Shown piece after piece: positions 1-8,520 of a stretch of 64,000 bases of DNA. Both the position numbers and the translations under genes were made by a program. Position 1 is the stretch's first letter; each line of letters starts with the position of its first letter. Location: the NCBI GenBank assembly GCA_030694265.1, contig JAUXYP010000001.1, positions 372,001 through 436,000 on the forward strand, in the 5' to 3' direction. Source of the stretch: Sulfuricurvum sp. (lineage in GTDB: Bacteria > Campylobacterota > Campylobacteria > Campylobacterales > Sulfurimonadaceae). The notes beneath the pieces are model-generated. The model did not search any database. It saw nothing but the letters and a program-made list of their open reading frames with translations, and had not been told where the DNA came from.

Positions 1-715
1 CTACGAGGGTGATCACTTTTTTAGGATTTTTCGGCTTATAGGCGAGATGAATCAGGCGAGGTGGATTGATAGAGGCACGTCCTACACTGATCATTGCATT
101 CATTTTTTCTTCTTCTAAACCGTTGACATCCAAGATGGTACACTTTAGATCATGACTGTTTGCCAAGCTCTCTGCTGTTACGGCCATCCCTTGCGGCGTC
201 ATATCATAAGGGGTATGATTGACCAAATCCCGAACAAAATTAGTGGCATGTGCCACTATGCGACTTTTTTCGAGAATGGAGGTAAGATCGTCAACATTCA
301 ATGAGACCCCGTCAATGTCATCTATTGAAAAAATAACTTCTTTGAGCGTGATCTCTTTTGGCGCAGACTTATAGCTATTAAACTGATAGCTTCCTAATAT
401 CGCACCTTCGATAAGTGCTTTGAAATGATGTTGAGCGTATGGAGAAAGTTTGACAGAACGATAGCTATAGTTCATAGCAGTTTTGATAGCAGAACTCATA
501 GCGCTTCTCAAATTTTCATCAGTAAGCTCACTGACACCGCAAACCAAAAGGCGGCGTTCATGAAGGGCGCACAATTGCTCTTCTTCCGCTTTAAAACCGG
601 CTTGGGTTAATAAACCATTTAGCTCATGCACTTTCAATAGTGTAGGTGTCAAGAATTCAATGGTAAGATCGGCGTTGATCAGGGTCAGGGGTTGGTTATC
701 GAGTTTGACGTACAC
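1..715 (-). CDS. pepA: Leucyl aminopeptidase (M17), N-terminal part, cut by window edge
   Basis: Cytosolic manganese/zinc exopeptidase that removes N-terminal residues during peptide turnover. About 238 codons are present: the small N-terminal domain and the start of the catalytic domain, recognised by FVRDLVNHTPYDMTP, the usual entry into the M17 fold. The metal-binding residues lie beyond the left edge. The start is taken as GTG at 715 because a GGAG box lies at 723-726, 7 bases upstream; the start overlaps the end of dedA by 20 bases. Last visible gene of the minus-strand folD-lepB-rpiB-apt-trpB-dedA run. Family assignment is firm, the start slightly less so. Confidence 0.85.
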   Translation of the reverse strand, partial: MYVKLDNQPLTLINADLTIEFLTPTLLKVHELNGLLTQAGFKAEEEQLCALHERRLLVCGVSELTDENLRSAMSSAIKTAMNYSYRSVKLSPYAQHHFKALIEGAILGSYQFNSYKSAPKEITLKEVIFSIDDIDGVSLNVDDLTSILEKSRIVAHATNFVRDLVNHTPYDMTPQGMAVTAESLANSHDLKCTILDVNGLEEEKMNAMISVGRASINPPRLIHLAYKPKNPKKVITLV

Positions 716-1289
716 GGCGTTTCTCCAATAGGTTATTTTCGATTCTTCTAAAGGTCAAGATAATCCCTCCGATGATTATAATCAGCAATGGGACTGCAAA
801 ATACCAATGAGCTTTTCCCCATTTAAGTGCATTTAAAATTTCTGCGCCAAAATAATAAGCAGGAATGATCGTAGCAGAAGCCCAGAATAGGGCACTGATG
901 AAATTGATAAATGCGAATTTCTTTCCTGAATATTTTGTGAGACCTATGGCCATAGGAATGGCAGTGCGCATCCCGATCATGTAGCGTTGAACAAATATAA
1001 TGGGCCAGCCGTATTTTTTGATTAGCAAATGGGCGATAGCGAACTTGCGTCTGTGCGTGTGCAATTGATTATGGATGTAACGCTTGTTAAAGCGCCCAAT
1101 ATAAAAATAAATTTGATCACCCACAAAACCGCCTAGTGCTCCGACAAGTAGAGCAATAGGAAGGAACATGTCTCCAGTATGAGACATGATACCGGCCATA
1201 ATAAGCCCTATTTCACCTTCAAGGATACTCCAAGCAAAGAGGACAATATAGCCATACTCTTTGAGCCACTCTAAAAGTAGATGTTCCAC
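696..1289 (-). CDS. DedA family membrane protein
   Basis: Inner-membrane protein of the DedA/VTT superfamily, 197 residues. Members act in membrane homeostasis, and some are undecaprenyl-phosphate or phospholipid flippases. Visible are the N-terminal re-entrant region with EGEIGLIMAG, the GALGGFVGDQIYFYIGR segment, FVQRYMIGMRTAIPMAIGL with its conserved arginine, and two C-terminal hydrophobic helices. Starts at GTG 1289 with AAGG six bases upstream. It follows trpB by 12 bases and overlaps pepA, so it is co-transcribed. In Helicobacter pylori I recall a DedA gene at the same place between pepA and apt. The substrate cannot be read from the sequence. Confidence 0.85.
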   Translation of the reverse strand: MEHLLLEWLKEYGYIVLFAWSILEGEIGLIMAGIMSHTGDMFLPIALLVGALGGFVGDQIYFYIGRFNKRYIHNQLHTHRRKFAIAHLLIKKYGWPIIFVQRYMIGMRTAIPMAIGLTKYSGKKFAFINFISALFWASATIIPAYYFGAEILNALKWGKAHWYFAVPLLIIIIGGIILTFRRIENNLLEKRRVRQTR

Positions 1290-1301
1290 TAATAACCTTA
1301 A

Positions 1302-2498
1302 TTAATCAAATTTTAGTAATTCTTTTGCTTGAATCATGTCTTTGTCACCGCGTCCGGAGATATTGACGATAATGGTTTTTCCTTTGATGTTATCCATCTT
1401 TTTGAGATAAGCCACGGCATGAGCCGATTCAAATGCCGGGATAATTCCCTCTGCACGGCTGAGCCATACAAAAGCATCCAAGGCCTCTTGATCAGTAATG
1501 TTATCATAACGCACCGTTTCATTTTCTTTATGAAAAGCATGTTCAGGCCCGATACCCGGATAATCCAAACCTGCTGAGATGGAATGGGCTTCTAGGATTT
1601 GGCCGTCATCGTCTTGGAGCAGATAGCTCATTTGACCGTGAAGAACCCCTGGACGACCTTTTAGAAGAGAACAGCCGTGTTTATCTGTTTCTACCCCTAA
1701 ACCACCCGCTTCGATACCGATGCACTGAACTTCTTTGTCTTCCAAAAAGTGCTGGAACGTTCCGATTGCATTGGAACCTCCGCCGATACAGGCAATTACG
1801 TAATCGGGAAGCTTCCCCTCTTTTTCCAAAATCTGTGCTCTGGCTTCACAGCCGATGATGGCTTGAAAATCTCGTACCATCATAGGGTAGGGGTGCGGCC
1901 CCGCAACGGTACCGATGATGTAAAAAGTGTCACGTGCATGCGTTACCCAGTGGCGTATGGCATCGTTCATAGCGTCTTTAAGGGTTTTAGAACCGCTTTG
2001 TACCGCGTGAACTTTTGCACCAAGAAGTTTCATCCGAAAAACATTGAGTTCTTGACGGGCTACGTCTTTGGCACCCATGAAGATTTCACATTCCAAGCCA
2101 AGAAGGGCGGATATGGTAGCTGTCGCGACACCGTGCTGTCCTGCACCTGTTTCTGCGATCACTTTTTTCTTTCCCAATCTTTTTGCCATGAGACCTTGCG
2201 CGATAACGTTGTTGACTTTATGCGCACCGGTATGATTTAAATCTTCGCGTTTGAGGTAGATTTTTGCTCCTAGCTCGGCAGAGAGATTGGCAGCATAATA
2301 CAGTGGGCTAGGGCGTCCGACGTAATCGGTGAGATAGCCATCCACCTCTTTCCAAAATGCTTCATCAAAACGAATTTCTTCATACGCTTTTTCAAGCTCC
2401 AAAAGAGCCGGCATGAGAGTTTCAGGAACGTAACGTCCACCAAAAATACCAAAATGGCCGTTTTGAGGATCAAATTTTGAAGGTGAGGGGATATACAT
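1302..2498 (-). CDS. trpB: Tryptophan synthase beta chain
   Basis: PLP enzyme that condenses indole with serine to make tryptophan; normally works in an alpha2beta2 complex with TrpA. The 398 residues match the standard bacterial TrpB1 type. The PLP lysine is Lys94 in HTGAHKVNN, and the phosphate-binding loop GGGSNAIG is present. The ATG overlaps the apt stop by one base (TGATG), indicating translational coupling. No trpA or other trp gene is nearby, so this beta subunit is encoded apart from its partner, inside a nucleotide/envelope housekeeping operon. TrpB2-type features are absent. Confidence 0.95.
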   Translation of the reverse strand: MYIPSPSKFDPQNGHFGIFGGRYVPETLMPALLELEKAYEEIRFDEAFWKEVDGYLTDYVGRPSPLYYAANLSAELGAKIYLKREDLNHTGAHKVNNVIAQGLMAKRLGKKKVIAETGAGQHGVATATISALLGLECEIFMGAKDVARQELNVFRMKLLGAKVHAVQSGSKTLKDAMNDAIRHWVTHARDTFYIIGTVAGPHPYPMMVRDFQAIIGCEARAQILEKEGKLPDYVIACIGGGSNAIGTFQHFLEDKEVQCIGIEAGGLGVETDKHGCSLLKGRPGVLHGQMSYLLQDDDGQILEAHSISAGLDYPGIGPEHAFHKENETVRYDNITDQEALDAFVWLSRAEGIIPAFESAHAVAYLKKMDNIKGKTIIVNISGRGDKDMIQAKELLKFD

Positions 2499-3046
2499 CA
2501 GTCGACTCCAATAACGGTGTAAACAGGAACAACTTCACTGATTTTTGATTGTCCGTTTAAAAAATCGAGACCCATGATAAAGCAGGCTTCAACACACGTA
2601 GCCCCTACTTTATTGATCAAACTCGCTGCGGCAAAGGCAGTTCCCCCTGTTGCGATTAAATCATCGATTAATAAAACTTTCGGATTTTGGACATTGCTAA
2701 AGGCGTCAATATGGACTTCTACTTCATCTACTCCGTATTCAAGTGCATATTTTTCGGATACGGTTGTGTAGGGAAGTTTTCCTTTTTTTCGAATAGGAAC
2801 AAAGCCTACATTGAGCATCTGTGCCAGCGCAGCACCAAAAATGAAACCTCTAGCATCGATGCCGGCGACATGGGTGAGATTATAGGTACTGTAACGATCG
2901 TGCAAATGTTTCATTAACAGTGCATACGCATTTTTATTGGAAAGTAATGTTGTAATGTCTTTAAAGACAATACCTGGTTTTGGAAAATCGTGAATATCAC
3001 GAATTGAATCCATTAGGATTGCTTTGTCCTGTGCACTTAATGTCAT
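2498..3046 (-). CDS. apt: Adenine phosphoribosyltransferase
   Basis: Salvages adenine to AMP using PRPP, in the cytosol. 182 residues, the usual length. The N-terminal [16 protein letters not shown] is the family hallmark, and [17 protein letters not shown] is the PRPP-binding loop with the acidic pair. ATG at 3046 has AAGGA five bases upstream. It sits between the coiled-coil protein gene and trpB, with a one-base overlap to trpB. Nothing unusual in sequence or context. Confidence 0.95.
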   Translation of the reverse strand: MTLSAQDKAILMDSIRDIHDFPKPGIVFKDITTLLSNKNAYALLMKHLHDRYSTYNLTHVAGIDARGFIFGAALAQMLNVGFVPIRKKGKLPYTTVSEKYALEYGVDEVEVHIDAFSNVQNPKVLLIDDLIATGGTAFAAASLINKVGATCVEACFIMGLDFLNGQSKISEVVPVYTVIGVD

Positions 3047-3064
3047 AAATATCCTTAATTAAAA

Positions 3065-3397
3065 TTATATAAGTGCGTCAATGCGCCCTTCGAGCTCTGC
3101 AATTTTGTTTTGAAGGCGATCCGTATCGATACGGTATTTTGAGTTACGCTGTTTAAGAGTTTTAACCTCGTTACGTAAATTATTGAGCTCTTCACTCAAA
3201 ATATCTACATTGCCAAGGGCACGTTGCAATTGAATTTGATATTTTCGTATCAGTATCTCTGCTTCTCTAAGGGTCAATTTCATCATTTCACTAGAGCGTT
3301 GCTCTTTGACGGTAATACTGCGAAAATAGAACATTTTGACTAAGAAAAAGAGGGCTCCCAGTGTAACAACCGTAAGCAACGACCACTCAAGAAACAT
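3065..3397 (-). CDS. Small membrane-anchored coiled-coil protein, function unknown
   Basis: 110 residues that I do not recognise as a named family. An N-terminal hydrophobic helix (about residues 3-22) is followed by a long heptad-rich region with many Leu, Glu, Lys and Arg residues up to the end, as in FtsB/FtsL-like or cytoskeletal adaptor proteins. It lies 3 bases after rpiB and 18 bases before apt, in the same operon. I recall a short unnamed gene at this spot in related Campylobacterota. A structural or scaffolding role at the inner membrane is only an inference. Confidence 0.7.
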   Translation of the reverse strand: MFLEWSLLTVVTLGALFFLVKMFYFRSITVKEQRSSEMMKLTLREAEILIRKYQIQLQRALGNVDILSEELNNLRNEVKTLKQRNSKYRIDTDRLQNKIAELEGRIDALI

Positions 3398-3400
3398 CCA

Positions 3401-3838
3401 TTATCCTTTGATCGATTCGATTTTATCCACACGTCCACAATGTCGACCTGCTTCGAACTTTCCGGCAATCCAAGCATCCAAGATAGATTCAGCAACTCCA
3501 AGTCCAACAATACGTTCTCCAAAACACAATACATTGGCATCATTGTGTCCACGTGCAACAGTAGCCGTATAGGCATCATGGCACAGTGCCGCACGAATAC
3601 CGTGAAAACGATTGGCGGCCATCGACATACCAATACCTGATCCGCAGATTAAAATGCCTTGTGAAGCAGGATCATTTAAAACATGTTCACACACTTTTAC
3701 CGCATAATCTGGATAGTCAACTCTCTCTTTGTCAAAGGGTCCAAGATCAACAATTTCATGCCCTTTGTTACCTAAAAGCTCAACCGTAAAGTTTTTAAGA
3801 TCAAGTCCCGCATGATCGGTTGCGATGTAAAATTTCAT
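3401..3838 (-). CDS. rpiB: Ribose 5-phosphate isomerase B
   Basis: Interconverts ribulose 5-phosphate and ribose 5-phosphate in the pentose phosphate pathway. 145 residues of the RpiB/LacAB fold: N-terminal IATDHAGLDLK with the substrate-binding Asp-His, GILICGSGIGMSMAANR with the catalytic cysteine and anion hole, and HNDANVLCFGER. Catalytic residues appear intact. Start ATG 3838 with a GGGAAAG-type ribosome site. Operon partner of the M50 protease upstream and the coiled-coil gene downstream. Probably the only ribose-phosphate isomerase of the cell, since many Campylobacterota lack RpiA; that last point is from memory. Confidence 0.93.
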   Translation of the reverse strand: MKFYIATDHAGLDLKNFTVELLGNKGHEIVDLGPFDKERVDYPDYAVKVCEHVLNDPASQGILICGSGIGMSMAANRFHGIRAALCHDAYTATVARGHNDANVLCFGERIVGLGVAESILDAWIAGKFEAGRHCGRVDKIESIKG

Positions 3839-3848
3839 TCTTTCCCTT

Positions 3849-4514
3849 TTAGCTGAGCAATAGATTAAGTAGTGTCGACACGGGCCATAATAACAGCGGT
3901 ATTTTAAGCGGTGTCATTAAAATAAGGATAATAACAATCATTCCATAAGGTTCGGCTTTAGCGAAAAATTCGGCGACTTTGAAAATACGAAATTTCAAAG
4001 CCAAATAGCTTATGAAATGCGCTCCATCAAATCCCGGAATAGGTAATAAATTAAGCACAGCAAGAACTACATTTATTTGGACCAATGAAATTGCTAGCAA
4101 GATTAAAAAACCATCTTTTGATTCTGGGGTATAGATACTAGGGAGTATGACCGCAAATAGTGTTGCGAGAAACAGATTATAGACGATTCCTGCCAAACTC
4201 ACCTGCATGGCTGCGTTATATCCTCCATTACGGATGACTGTTTGCATATTAACGGGGACAGGTTTGGCCCATCCAAATAAAAAACCGCTTGATGCCCCTA
4301 GTAGCACTGGTAAAAAATAAGTCATAAGTGGAACAAGAACGGAACCGATAGGGTCGATGTGAACAAGGGGATTGATACTCAGCCTGCCATTTTGCTTGGC
4401 AGTCATGTCTCCATATTTGTAAGCGACCCATCCATGCATGATCTCATGACCGATAATGGCTATAAGAAGTGCAATGATCGAGGCCGCAATACCTATAAAA
4501 TTAATAGAGTTCAT
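3849..4514 (-). CDS. Site-2-type intramembrane metalloprotease (M50 family)
   Basis: 221-residue multi-pass membrane protein of the compact M50B/SpoIVFB-like group. The zinc motif HEIMH sits in the first helix (about residues 23-27), followed by GWVAYKYGD. The second metal motif LNLLPIPGFDGAH lies near residue 160. There is no PDZ domain, unlike RseP. Substrate unknown; members cut transmembrane segments of regulators or signal-peptide remnants. The gene overlaps the end of lepB by 14 bases. Coupling to signal peptidase I fits a role in clearing signal peptides, which is inference. Confidence 0.85.
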   Translation of the reverse strand: MNSINFIGIAASIIALLIAIIGHEIMHGWVAYKYGDMTAKQNGRLSINPLVHIDPIGSVLVPLMTYFLPVLLGASSGFLFGWAKPVPVNMQTVIRNGGYNAAMQVSLAGIVYNLFLATLFAVILPSIYTPESKDGFLILLAISLVQINVVLAVLNLLPIPGFDGAHFISYLALKFRIFKVAEFFAKAEPYGMIVIILILMTPLKIPLLLWPVSTLLNLLLS

Positions 4515-5319
4515 TATCTTTTGCGTCTTCTATGATCCGTGCAGCAACGGCACGATCTAAGATCTCTTTTTCTTCTAGATCATGCGGTGTTTTACCGATA
4601 CGATCCCAGCGAACTTGGTAATTGTCATCTATACTGAAATAGACAAACCACGGAGTCCCTTCCACTAAGCCGTAAGGAACAGCTCCCCAAAAACGGCTAT
4701 CATTGGAATGATCACGGTTGTCACCCATCATAAAATACTGTCCATCAGGGACAATGATATGCGTAGTGTTAAATATTTCTGCAGGGTAAACACCATTATC
4801 GACAATGTTCTCATCGTGGTGAATTCCAGGATGATCCAGTGTGTATGGGTCTTTAACCCAAAGTTGCCCGTCAATATCTTTTAGCTCATAATTACTAAAG
4901 GCTTTTTTTGTATAGTCATTGCCTTCTCTAGGGTGAAGATATAAAACTTTATCCAAAACAAAAAGTTCATCTCCCGGAAGGGCAACACATCGCTTAACGT
5001 AGTGCAGTTTAGTATCATTCGGATAGCGAAAAATGACAATATCGCCGCGTTTTGGCTCATCACCATTATAAATATGTCCATCCGTTCCCGGAACGAGAGG
5101 TATCTCAAGAAATGGAAGATGAGGAGTAGGAATTCCATAAGCAAATTTTTTGGCAAAAAGATGATCACCGATTAACAAAGAATCTTTCATCGATCCGCTA
5201 GGGATACGGAAGGCTTGTGCAATAAAAAAGATAACAAACAAGACGATAATGATCGTTCCTGTCCAGCTGTTAGAAAAATGGTATGTTTTGACTAAACTAT
5301 CGAGAATTTTTTTCTTCAT
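4501..5319 (-). CDS. lepB: Signal peptidase I
   Basis: Removes signal peptides from exported proteins on the outer face of the inner membrane. 272 residues with one N-terminal membrane helix (about 20-36), then the serine-lysine dyad: Ser43 in IPSGSMKDSL and Lys109 in LHYVKRCVALPGD. The family box MGDNRDHSNDSRFWG is near residue 195. The ATG overlaps the folD stop by four bases (ATGA). This is the S26A type, not the signal peptidase II of lipoproteins. No oddities. Confidence 0.95.
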   Translation of the reverse strand: MKKKILDSLVKTYHFSNSWTGTIIIVLFVIFFIAQAFRIPSGSMKDSLLIGDHLFAKKFAYGIPTPHLPFLEIPLVPGTDGHIYNGDEPKRGDIVIFRYPNDTKLHYVKRCVALPGDELFVLDKVLYLHPREGNDYTKKAFSNYELKDIDGQLWVKDPYTLDHPGIHHDENIVDNGVYPAEIFNTTHIIVPDGQYFMMGDNRDHSNDSRFWGAVPYGLVEGTPWFVYFSIDDNYQVRWDRIGKTPHDLEEKEILDRAVAARIIEDAKDNELY

Positions 5320-6176
5320 GAATGGTGCTCTTTCGCGTGGTTTTGTGCGGCTTTTAGAGTATTAGAGAGAAGCATAGCAATCGTCATCGGCCCTACGCCT
5401 CCCGGTACCGGAGTAATATAAGATGTTTTAGGGGCAACAGCATCATAATCAACATCACCCACGAGGCGTCCATCACTCGCGCGGTTAATCCCGATATCAA
5501 TAACAATACACCCCTCTTTGACCATATCTTCTTTGATCAGATTGATCACCCCTGCGCCTACGAGCAAAATATCAGCTTGGAGCGTATGGGCTTTGAGGTC
5601 TTTGGTATGGATGTGGGTGATCGTGACTGTGGCATGAGCATTTAGCAGTAGTGCTGCCATGGGTTTTCCTACGATATTGGAAGCACCGACGATGACGGCG
5701 TCTTTACCTTTTGGATTGATGTTGTATTCGTTGAGAAGATGCATAACGCCCAATGGGGTACAAGGGACAAACCCATCAAGCCCGGTTGCCAAACGCCCTA
5801 CATTGTAGGGGTGAAAACCGTCTACATCTTTGTTGGGTGCAACGACTTCGAGGATTTTGGTAGTATCAATGTGGCTTGGAAGAGGCAGCTGGATCAAAAT
5901 TCCGTCAATATTGGGATTTTGGTTCATCATTTCAATGGTTTTGATGATGGCATCTTGTGAGATATCCTCAGGCATTTCATGCGTAACGGAATAAAATCCT
6001 GCACGGTCACATGCTTTTTTCTTCATTCCGACATAGGCTTGACTTGCCGCATCGTGGCCAACTAGGATCACGGCCAAACCGGGGACATTTCCTGTACGAT
6101 TTTTAAGTTCTTTTGCCTCTAGAGTAACATTCTCTTCGATTTTCTTGGCGAGGGATTTACCGTCTAATAGCTGCAT
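5316..6176 (-). CDS. folD: Bifunctional methylene-THF dehydrogenase / methenyl-THF cyclohydrolase
   Basis: Oxidises 5,10-methylene-THF with NADP and hydrolyses the product to 10-formyl-THF, feeding purine and formyl-methionine synthesis. 286 residues. The catalytic lysine is Lys52 in AYVGMKKKACDRAG; the substrate region is DGILIQLPLPSHID; the Rossmann segment is VIVGASNIVGKPMAALL; the C-terminal motif is PVPGGVGPMTIAMLL. It is the first gene of the minus-strand operon running toward pepA. The divergent cytochrome gene starts 64 bases away, so the short gap must hold promoters for both strands. Confidence 0.96.
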   Translation of the reverse strand: MQLLDGKSLAKKIEENVTLEAKELKNRTGNVPGLAVILVGHDAASQAYVGMKKKACDRAGFYSVTHEMPEDISQDAIIKTIEMMNQNPNIDGILIQLPLPSHIDTTKILEVVAPNKDVDGFHPYNVGRLATGLDGFVPCTPLGVMHLLNEYNINPKGKDAVIVGASNIVGKPMAALLLNAHATVTITHIHTKDLKAHTLQADILLVGAGVINLIKEDMVKEGCIVIDIGINRASDGRLVGDVDYDAVAPKTSYITPVPGGVGPMTIAMLLSNTLKAAQNHAKEHHS

Positions 6177-6202
6177 TTAGTCACCGTCAAATTGTTTTTG
6201 GG

Positions 6203-6208
6203 TATGAT
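6203..6208 (+). promoter_or_regulatory. Candidate -10 box for the cytochrome/CitE pair
   Basis: TATGAT lies in the 63-base gap between folD and the cytochrome gene and is placed to start a transcript near 6215. The preceding T-rich stretch is typical of Campylobacterota promoters, which often lack a clear -35 box. Suggestive only. Confidence 0.35.
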
Positions 6209-6239
6209 ACCGACAAAAGACTAACAATTGGTTAAAGGG

Positions 6240-6605
6240 ATGACGTTGAGAGCACTACTGGCTTTGTTTATTGGGGTGCATGTTTACGGTGCTGCCACGT
6301 TTATTACCAAAGAAGAATATGCTGCGAGTTTGTATCATAATCCCAGAGGAATCGGATGCCAAATGTGCCATGGTGAATCGGGTGAGGGAAGACGTATCGC
6401 TGAGTATAAAGATGAGGGTGAGAAAAAAATATTTGAGGGGAAACCGATTAATAAAATTCCTTTTTCACTGTTTTATCATGCTGTGAACAATAAGATTGTC
6501 GGGATGCCCCGCTATTATCTTACGGACACAGAAATCCAAACCCTCTATTATTACCTCCACCGAGAAGAGTTTAAACGTGCCGCTTCAAAACATCGAAAAC
6601 CTTGA
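6240..6605 (+). CDS. Small periplasmic c-type cytochrome
   Basis: About 121 residues, exported by an N-terminal signal sequence (MTLRALLALFIGVHVYGAA). One haem-binding motif, CQMCH, follows about 40 residues in, and a methionine in GMPRYYLTDTEIQTLYYYL is a good distal haem ligand. The YYL...REEF tail is typical of monohaem cytochromes of this clade. An alternative start is TTG at 6228; ATG 6240 leaves a better signal peptide, but neither has a well-spaced ribosome site. In Campylobacter jejuni I recall a small periplasmic protein gene between hemL and folD, as here. Redox partner unknown. Confidence 0.8.
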   Translation: MTLRALLALFIGVHVYGAATFITKEEYAASLYHNPRGIGCQMCHGESGEGRRIAEYKDEGEKKIFEGKPINKIPFSLFYHAVNNKIVGMPRYYLTDTEIQTLYYYLHREEFKRAASKHRKP

Positions 6606-7512
6606 ATATCTGATCCAAAATCAGAATTTAGAGGCTTTGAACCGCTTAGCTGTTCCTGTAGCAAGAGTACAAAATCCTTCCCTTTCTTTTCGTTCATGCT
6701 TGATGCTTTCAACCCATAATCTCAAACACCTCGCGAAAATTCCCTCTTTGAATGCCGAGTGCATTATCCTCAATCTCGAAGACGGGGTTAGTTCAGAGCA
6801 AAAGCCCTATGCGCTTCGTTTATGTGCTATAGCGCTTTCTGAGCATCCAAAACTGGACAAAAAATTAGTCGTACGTATCAATGCGCTTGATGAGGGGGGA
6901 ATGGAAGAGATAGTTTATCTGAACCCTTTTATGCCCGATGCGATCCGTATTCCCAAAATACGATGTGTTGAAGAAGTGCAAAAAGCACTTGATCTGATCG
7001 ATGAAGGCATAGAAGTACATCTCTCTATTGAGACTAAAGAGGCGTGGCTAGCTCTGAGTACACTTGTGTGTCATTCTAGAGTTAAAGCATATTATCTAGG
7101 GGTTCTTGATCTCTTCGCTGATTTGGGACTCTCACAAAGCCTGCTAACCCCTGATAATCCTACAATGCAGTATATGCTCTCTCATTTTATGATTACAGCT
7201 AGGGCATGCGGGGTAAAACCTGTTTCGTTTGTTTATCAAGAGTATAAAAACAGTGATGGACTGCGCAACTGGCTAGAACTCGAAAAAACGATTGGCCTGG
7301 ATGCAAAGGGGTGTATTACGCCTAATCAGGTTGAGGATATTCATGAGATTTTTGGATACAGCGAGAGCGAGATAAAGAAATGCCGTACGATAGTTACATT
7401 GTTCGAAGAAAATGCGGATAACGGAATTACAGGATTTGTGGATGAACGGTATGGTTTTATTGATGATCCGGTTTATAAGGGTGCTTTAGCGGTACTCAAG
7501 AGTTTATTGTAG
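6577..7512 (+). CDS. HpcH/HpaI aldolase or citrate lyase beta (CitE)-like protein
   Basis: About 311 residues with a TIM-barrel CitE-like sequence: RSCLMLSTHN at the start of the barrel, LEDGVSSEQK with the metal-binding acidic residues, VVRINALDEGG, and VHLSIETKEAW with the second metal-ligand glutamate. Such enzymes cleave or form malyl-, citramalyl- or citryl-CoA esters. The reading frame is open from 6496, but that would overlap the cytochrome gene by 110 bases. GTG 6577, with GAAGAG about 7 bases upstream, is a better start and leaves a 29-base overlap. No other CoA lyase or transferase subunits are nearby, so the substrate is open. Confidence 0.75.
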   Translation: MPLQNIENLEYLIQNQNLEALNRLAVPVARVQNPSLSFRSCLMLSTHNLKHLAKIPSLNAECIILNLEDGVSSEQKPYALRLCAIALSEHPKLDKKLVVRINALDEGGMEEIVYLNPFMPDAIRIPKIRCVEEVQKALDLIDEGIEVHLSIETKEAWLALSTLVCHSRVKAYYLGVLDLFADLGLSQSLLTPDNPTMQYMLSHFMITARACGVKPVSFVYQEYKNSDGLRNWLELEKTIGLDAKGCITPNQVEDIHEIFGYSESEIKKCRTIVTLFEENADNGITGFVDERYGFIDDPVYKGALAVLKSLL

Positions 7513-8376
7513 GTTATACCATACCCGATAGCGAATAAGTGTTTTTTGTGCCGGTCGTGGATATTTGGCATAAGCGATTTCTATGGTTTCTCTGGTCGTA
7601 TCGTTGAGTATAGAAAATCGGCTGTTTTTCAAAAAATGGATATCTGAAATACTGCCATCAGGGTGGAGATAAAACTCAATGGTGTTTGTTTCATCTACGC
7701 GGAGGTTATCCGGAATTTTGGAGCGCCCATAGCGGTCTAAAACACTTTGTGTGATACGGCGCATAGTCTCTTGATTATCAATAATATATTTTTGTTCCCC
7801 TGCAGAGAGTTCTCCGAATTTGTCCCCATACAGTTTTTGTATATTATCGCCGACTTTGGTGATGGAATCTGAAGAGGATCGGGGATTAGGGTCTGCTTTT
7901 GAGAGAAAATCATACAGACCAGATTCTTTTTTAGGTTGCGGTTGGCGTTCCAGTGTGGCTACTTGCGCAGCAACGTGACGTTCAAAGGCTCTTTTTGGTT
8001 CAGGGGGTGTTGCGGCTGCTTCAGGTACTTGGGTAACTGATTGTGCTTTCTGCGGTTTAGAAGATGGTTTAGAATCAGGTGTTTTTTGAGATTTACTGGC
8101 AGAAGTGAGTTTTTTGAGCTGTTCCCCTTTTGGCATAGGGAGTGCTTTGGTGATTTTTGGCATTTCATTTTTAACCACTGCTTCTTTGGAAGCTTTGGGA
8201 CGTTCTTTGAGGGAGAGTTTAAAACGTGACGCTTCTGATTTTTCTTTTGGTTGAGGCATTATTTTTGGAGAAAGTGTATTAAACAATAAAAGCATCAGAA
8301 AAATGATAAAGTGAACCAGTAATGCAATAATCAATGCATAAAGAGAAAAAGATTTGGTTCGCGGCATAAGTCTCAA
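7504..8376 (-). CDS. TonB/TolA-like energy transducer protein
   Basis: 290 residues with the layout of a TonB-family protein: short cytoplasmic N-terminus, one membrane helix (about residues 12-33), a long Pro/Lys/Ser-rich periplasmic linker (about 40-165), and a C-terminal domain ending in DETNTIEFYLHPDGSISDIHFLKNS..., close to the TonB C-terminal fold. It would pass proton-motive energy to outer-membrane receptors or act as a TolA. The start may be TTG 8376 or ATG 8367. Its 3' end overlaps the convergent CitE-like gene by 9 bases. No exbB/exbD or tolQ/R adjoin it here. Confidence 0.75.
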   Translation of the reverse strand: MRLMPRTKSFSLYALIIALLVHFIIFLMLLLFNTLSPKIMPQPKEKSEASRFKLSLKERPKASKEAVVKNEMPKITKALPMPKGEQLKKLTSASKSQKTPDSKPSSKPQKAQSVTQVPEAAATPPEPKRAFERHVAAQVATLERQPQPKKESGLYDFLSKADPNPRSSSDSITKVGDNIQKLYGDKFGELSAGEQKYIIDNQETMRRITQSVLDRYGRSKIPDNLRVDETNTIEFYLHPDGSISDIHFLKNSRFSILNDTTRETIEIAYAKYPRPAQKTLIRYRVWYNLQ

Positions 8377-8474
8377 TCATTCGGTTGGTTTTGGGAAATT
8401 ATAGCTAAAAGAGTTAAATGAATTGGGAGTGTATTTCCATAATTGCCATTATAACGTGTTAATAGCTTAATGGC

Positions 8475-8480
8475 TATAAT
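8475..8480 (+). promoter_or_regulatory. -10 box of the hemL operon
   Basis: TGGCTATAAT gives a perfect TATAAT 41 bases before the hemL start. It lies inside the possible upstream extension of the hemL frame (from 8470) and so argues for ATG 8521 as the true start. Confidence 0.6.
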
Positions 8481-8520
8481 TAGCATCTATATAAAAGAGA
8501 TAAGAATAGGAAGATTATTC

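Noticed and set aside
1749-2240. 163-codon open frame antisense to trpB
   Set aside because: Entirely inside the conserved trpB core, no ribosome site, composition of a shadow frame.
6496-6576. Upstream extension of the CitE-like protein
   Set aside because: Would overlap the cytochrome gene by 110 bases and adds residues unlike the family; GTG 6577 fits better.
8470-8520. Upstream extension of hemL
   Set aside because: Contains the TATAAT promoter box; ATG 8521 has the ribosome site and the family-like N-terminus.
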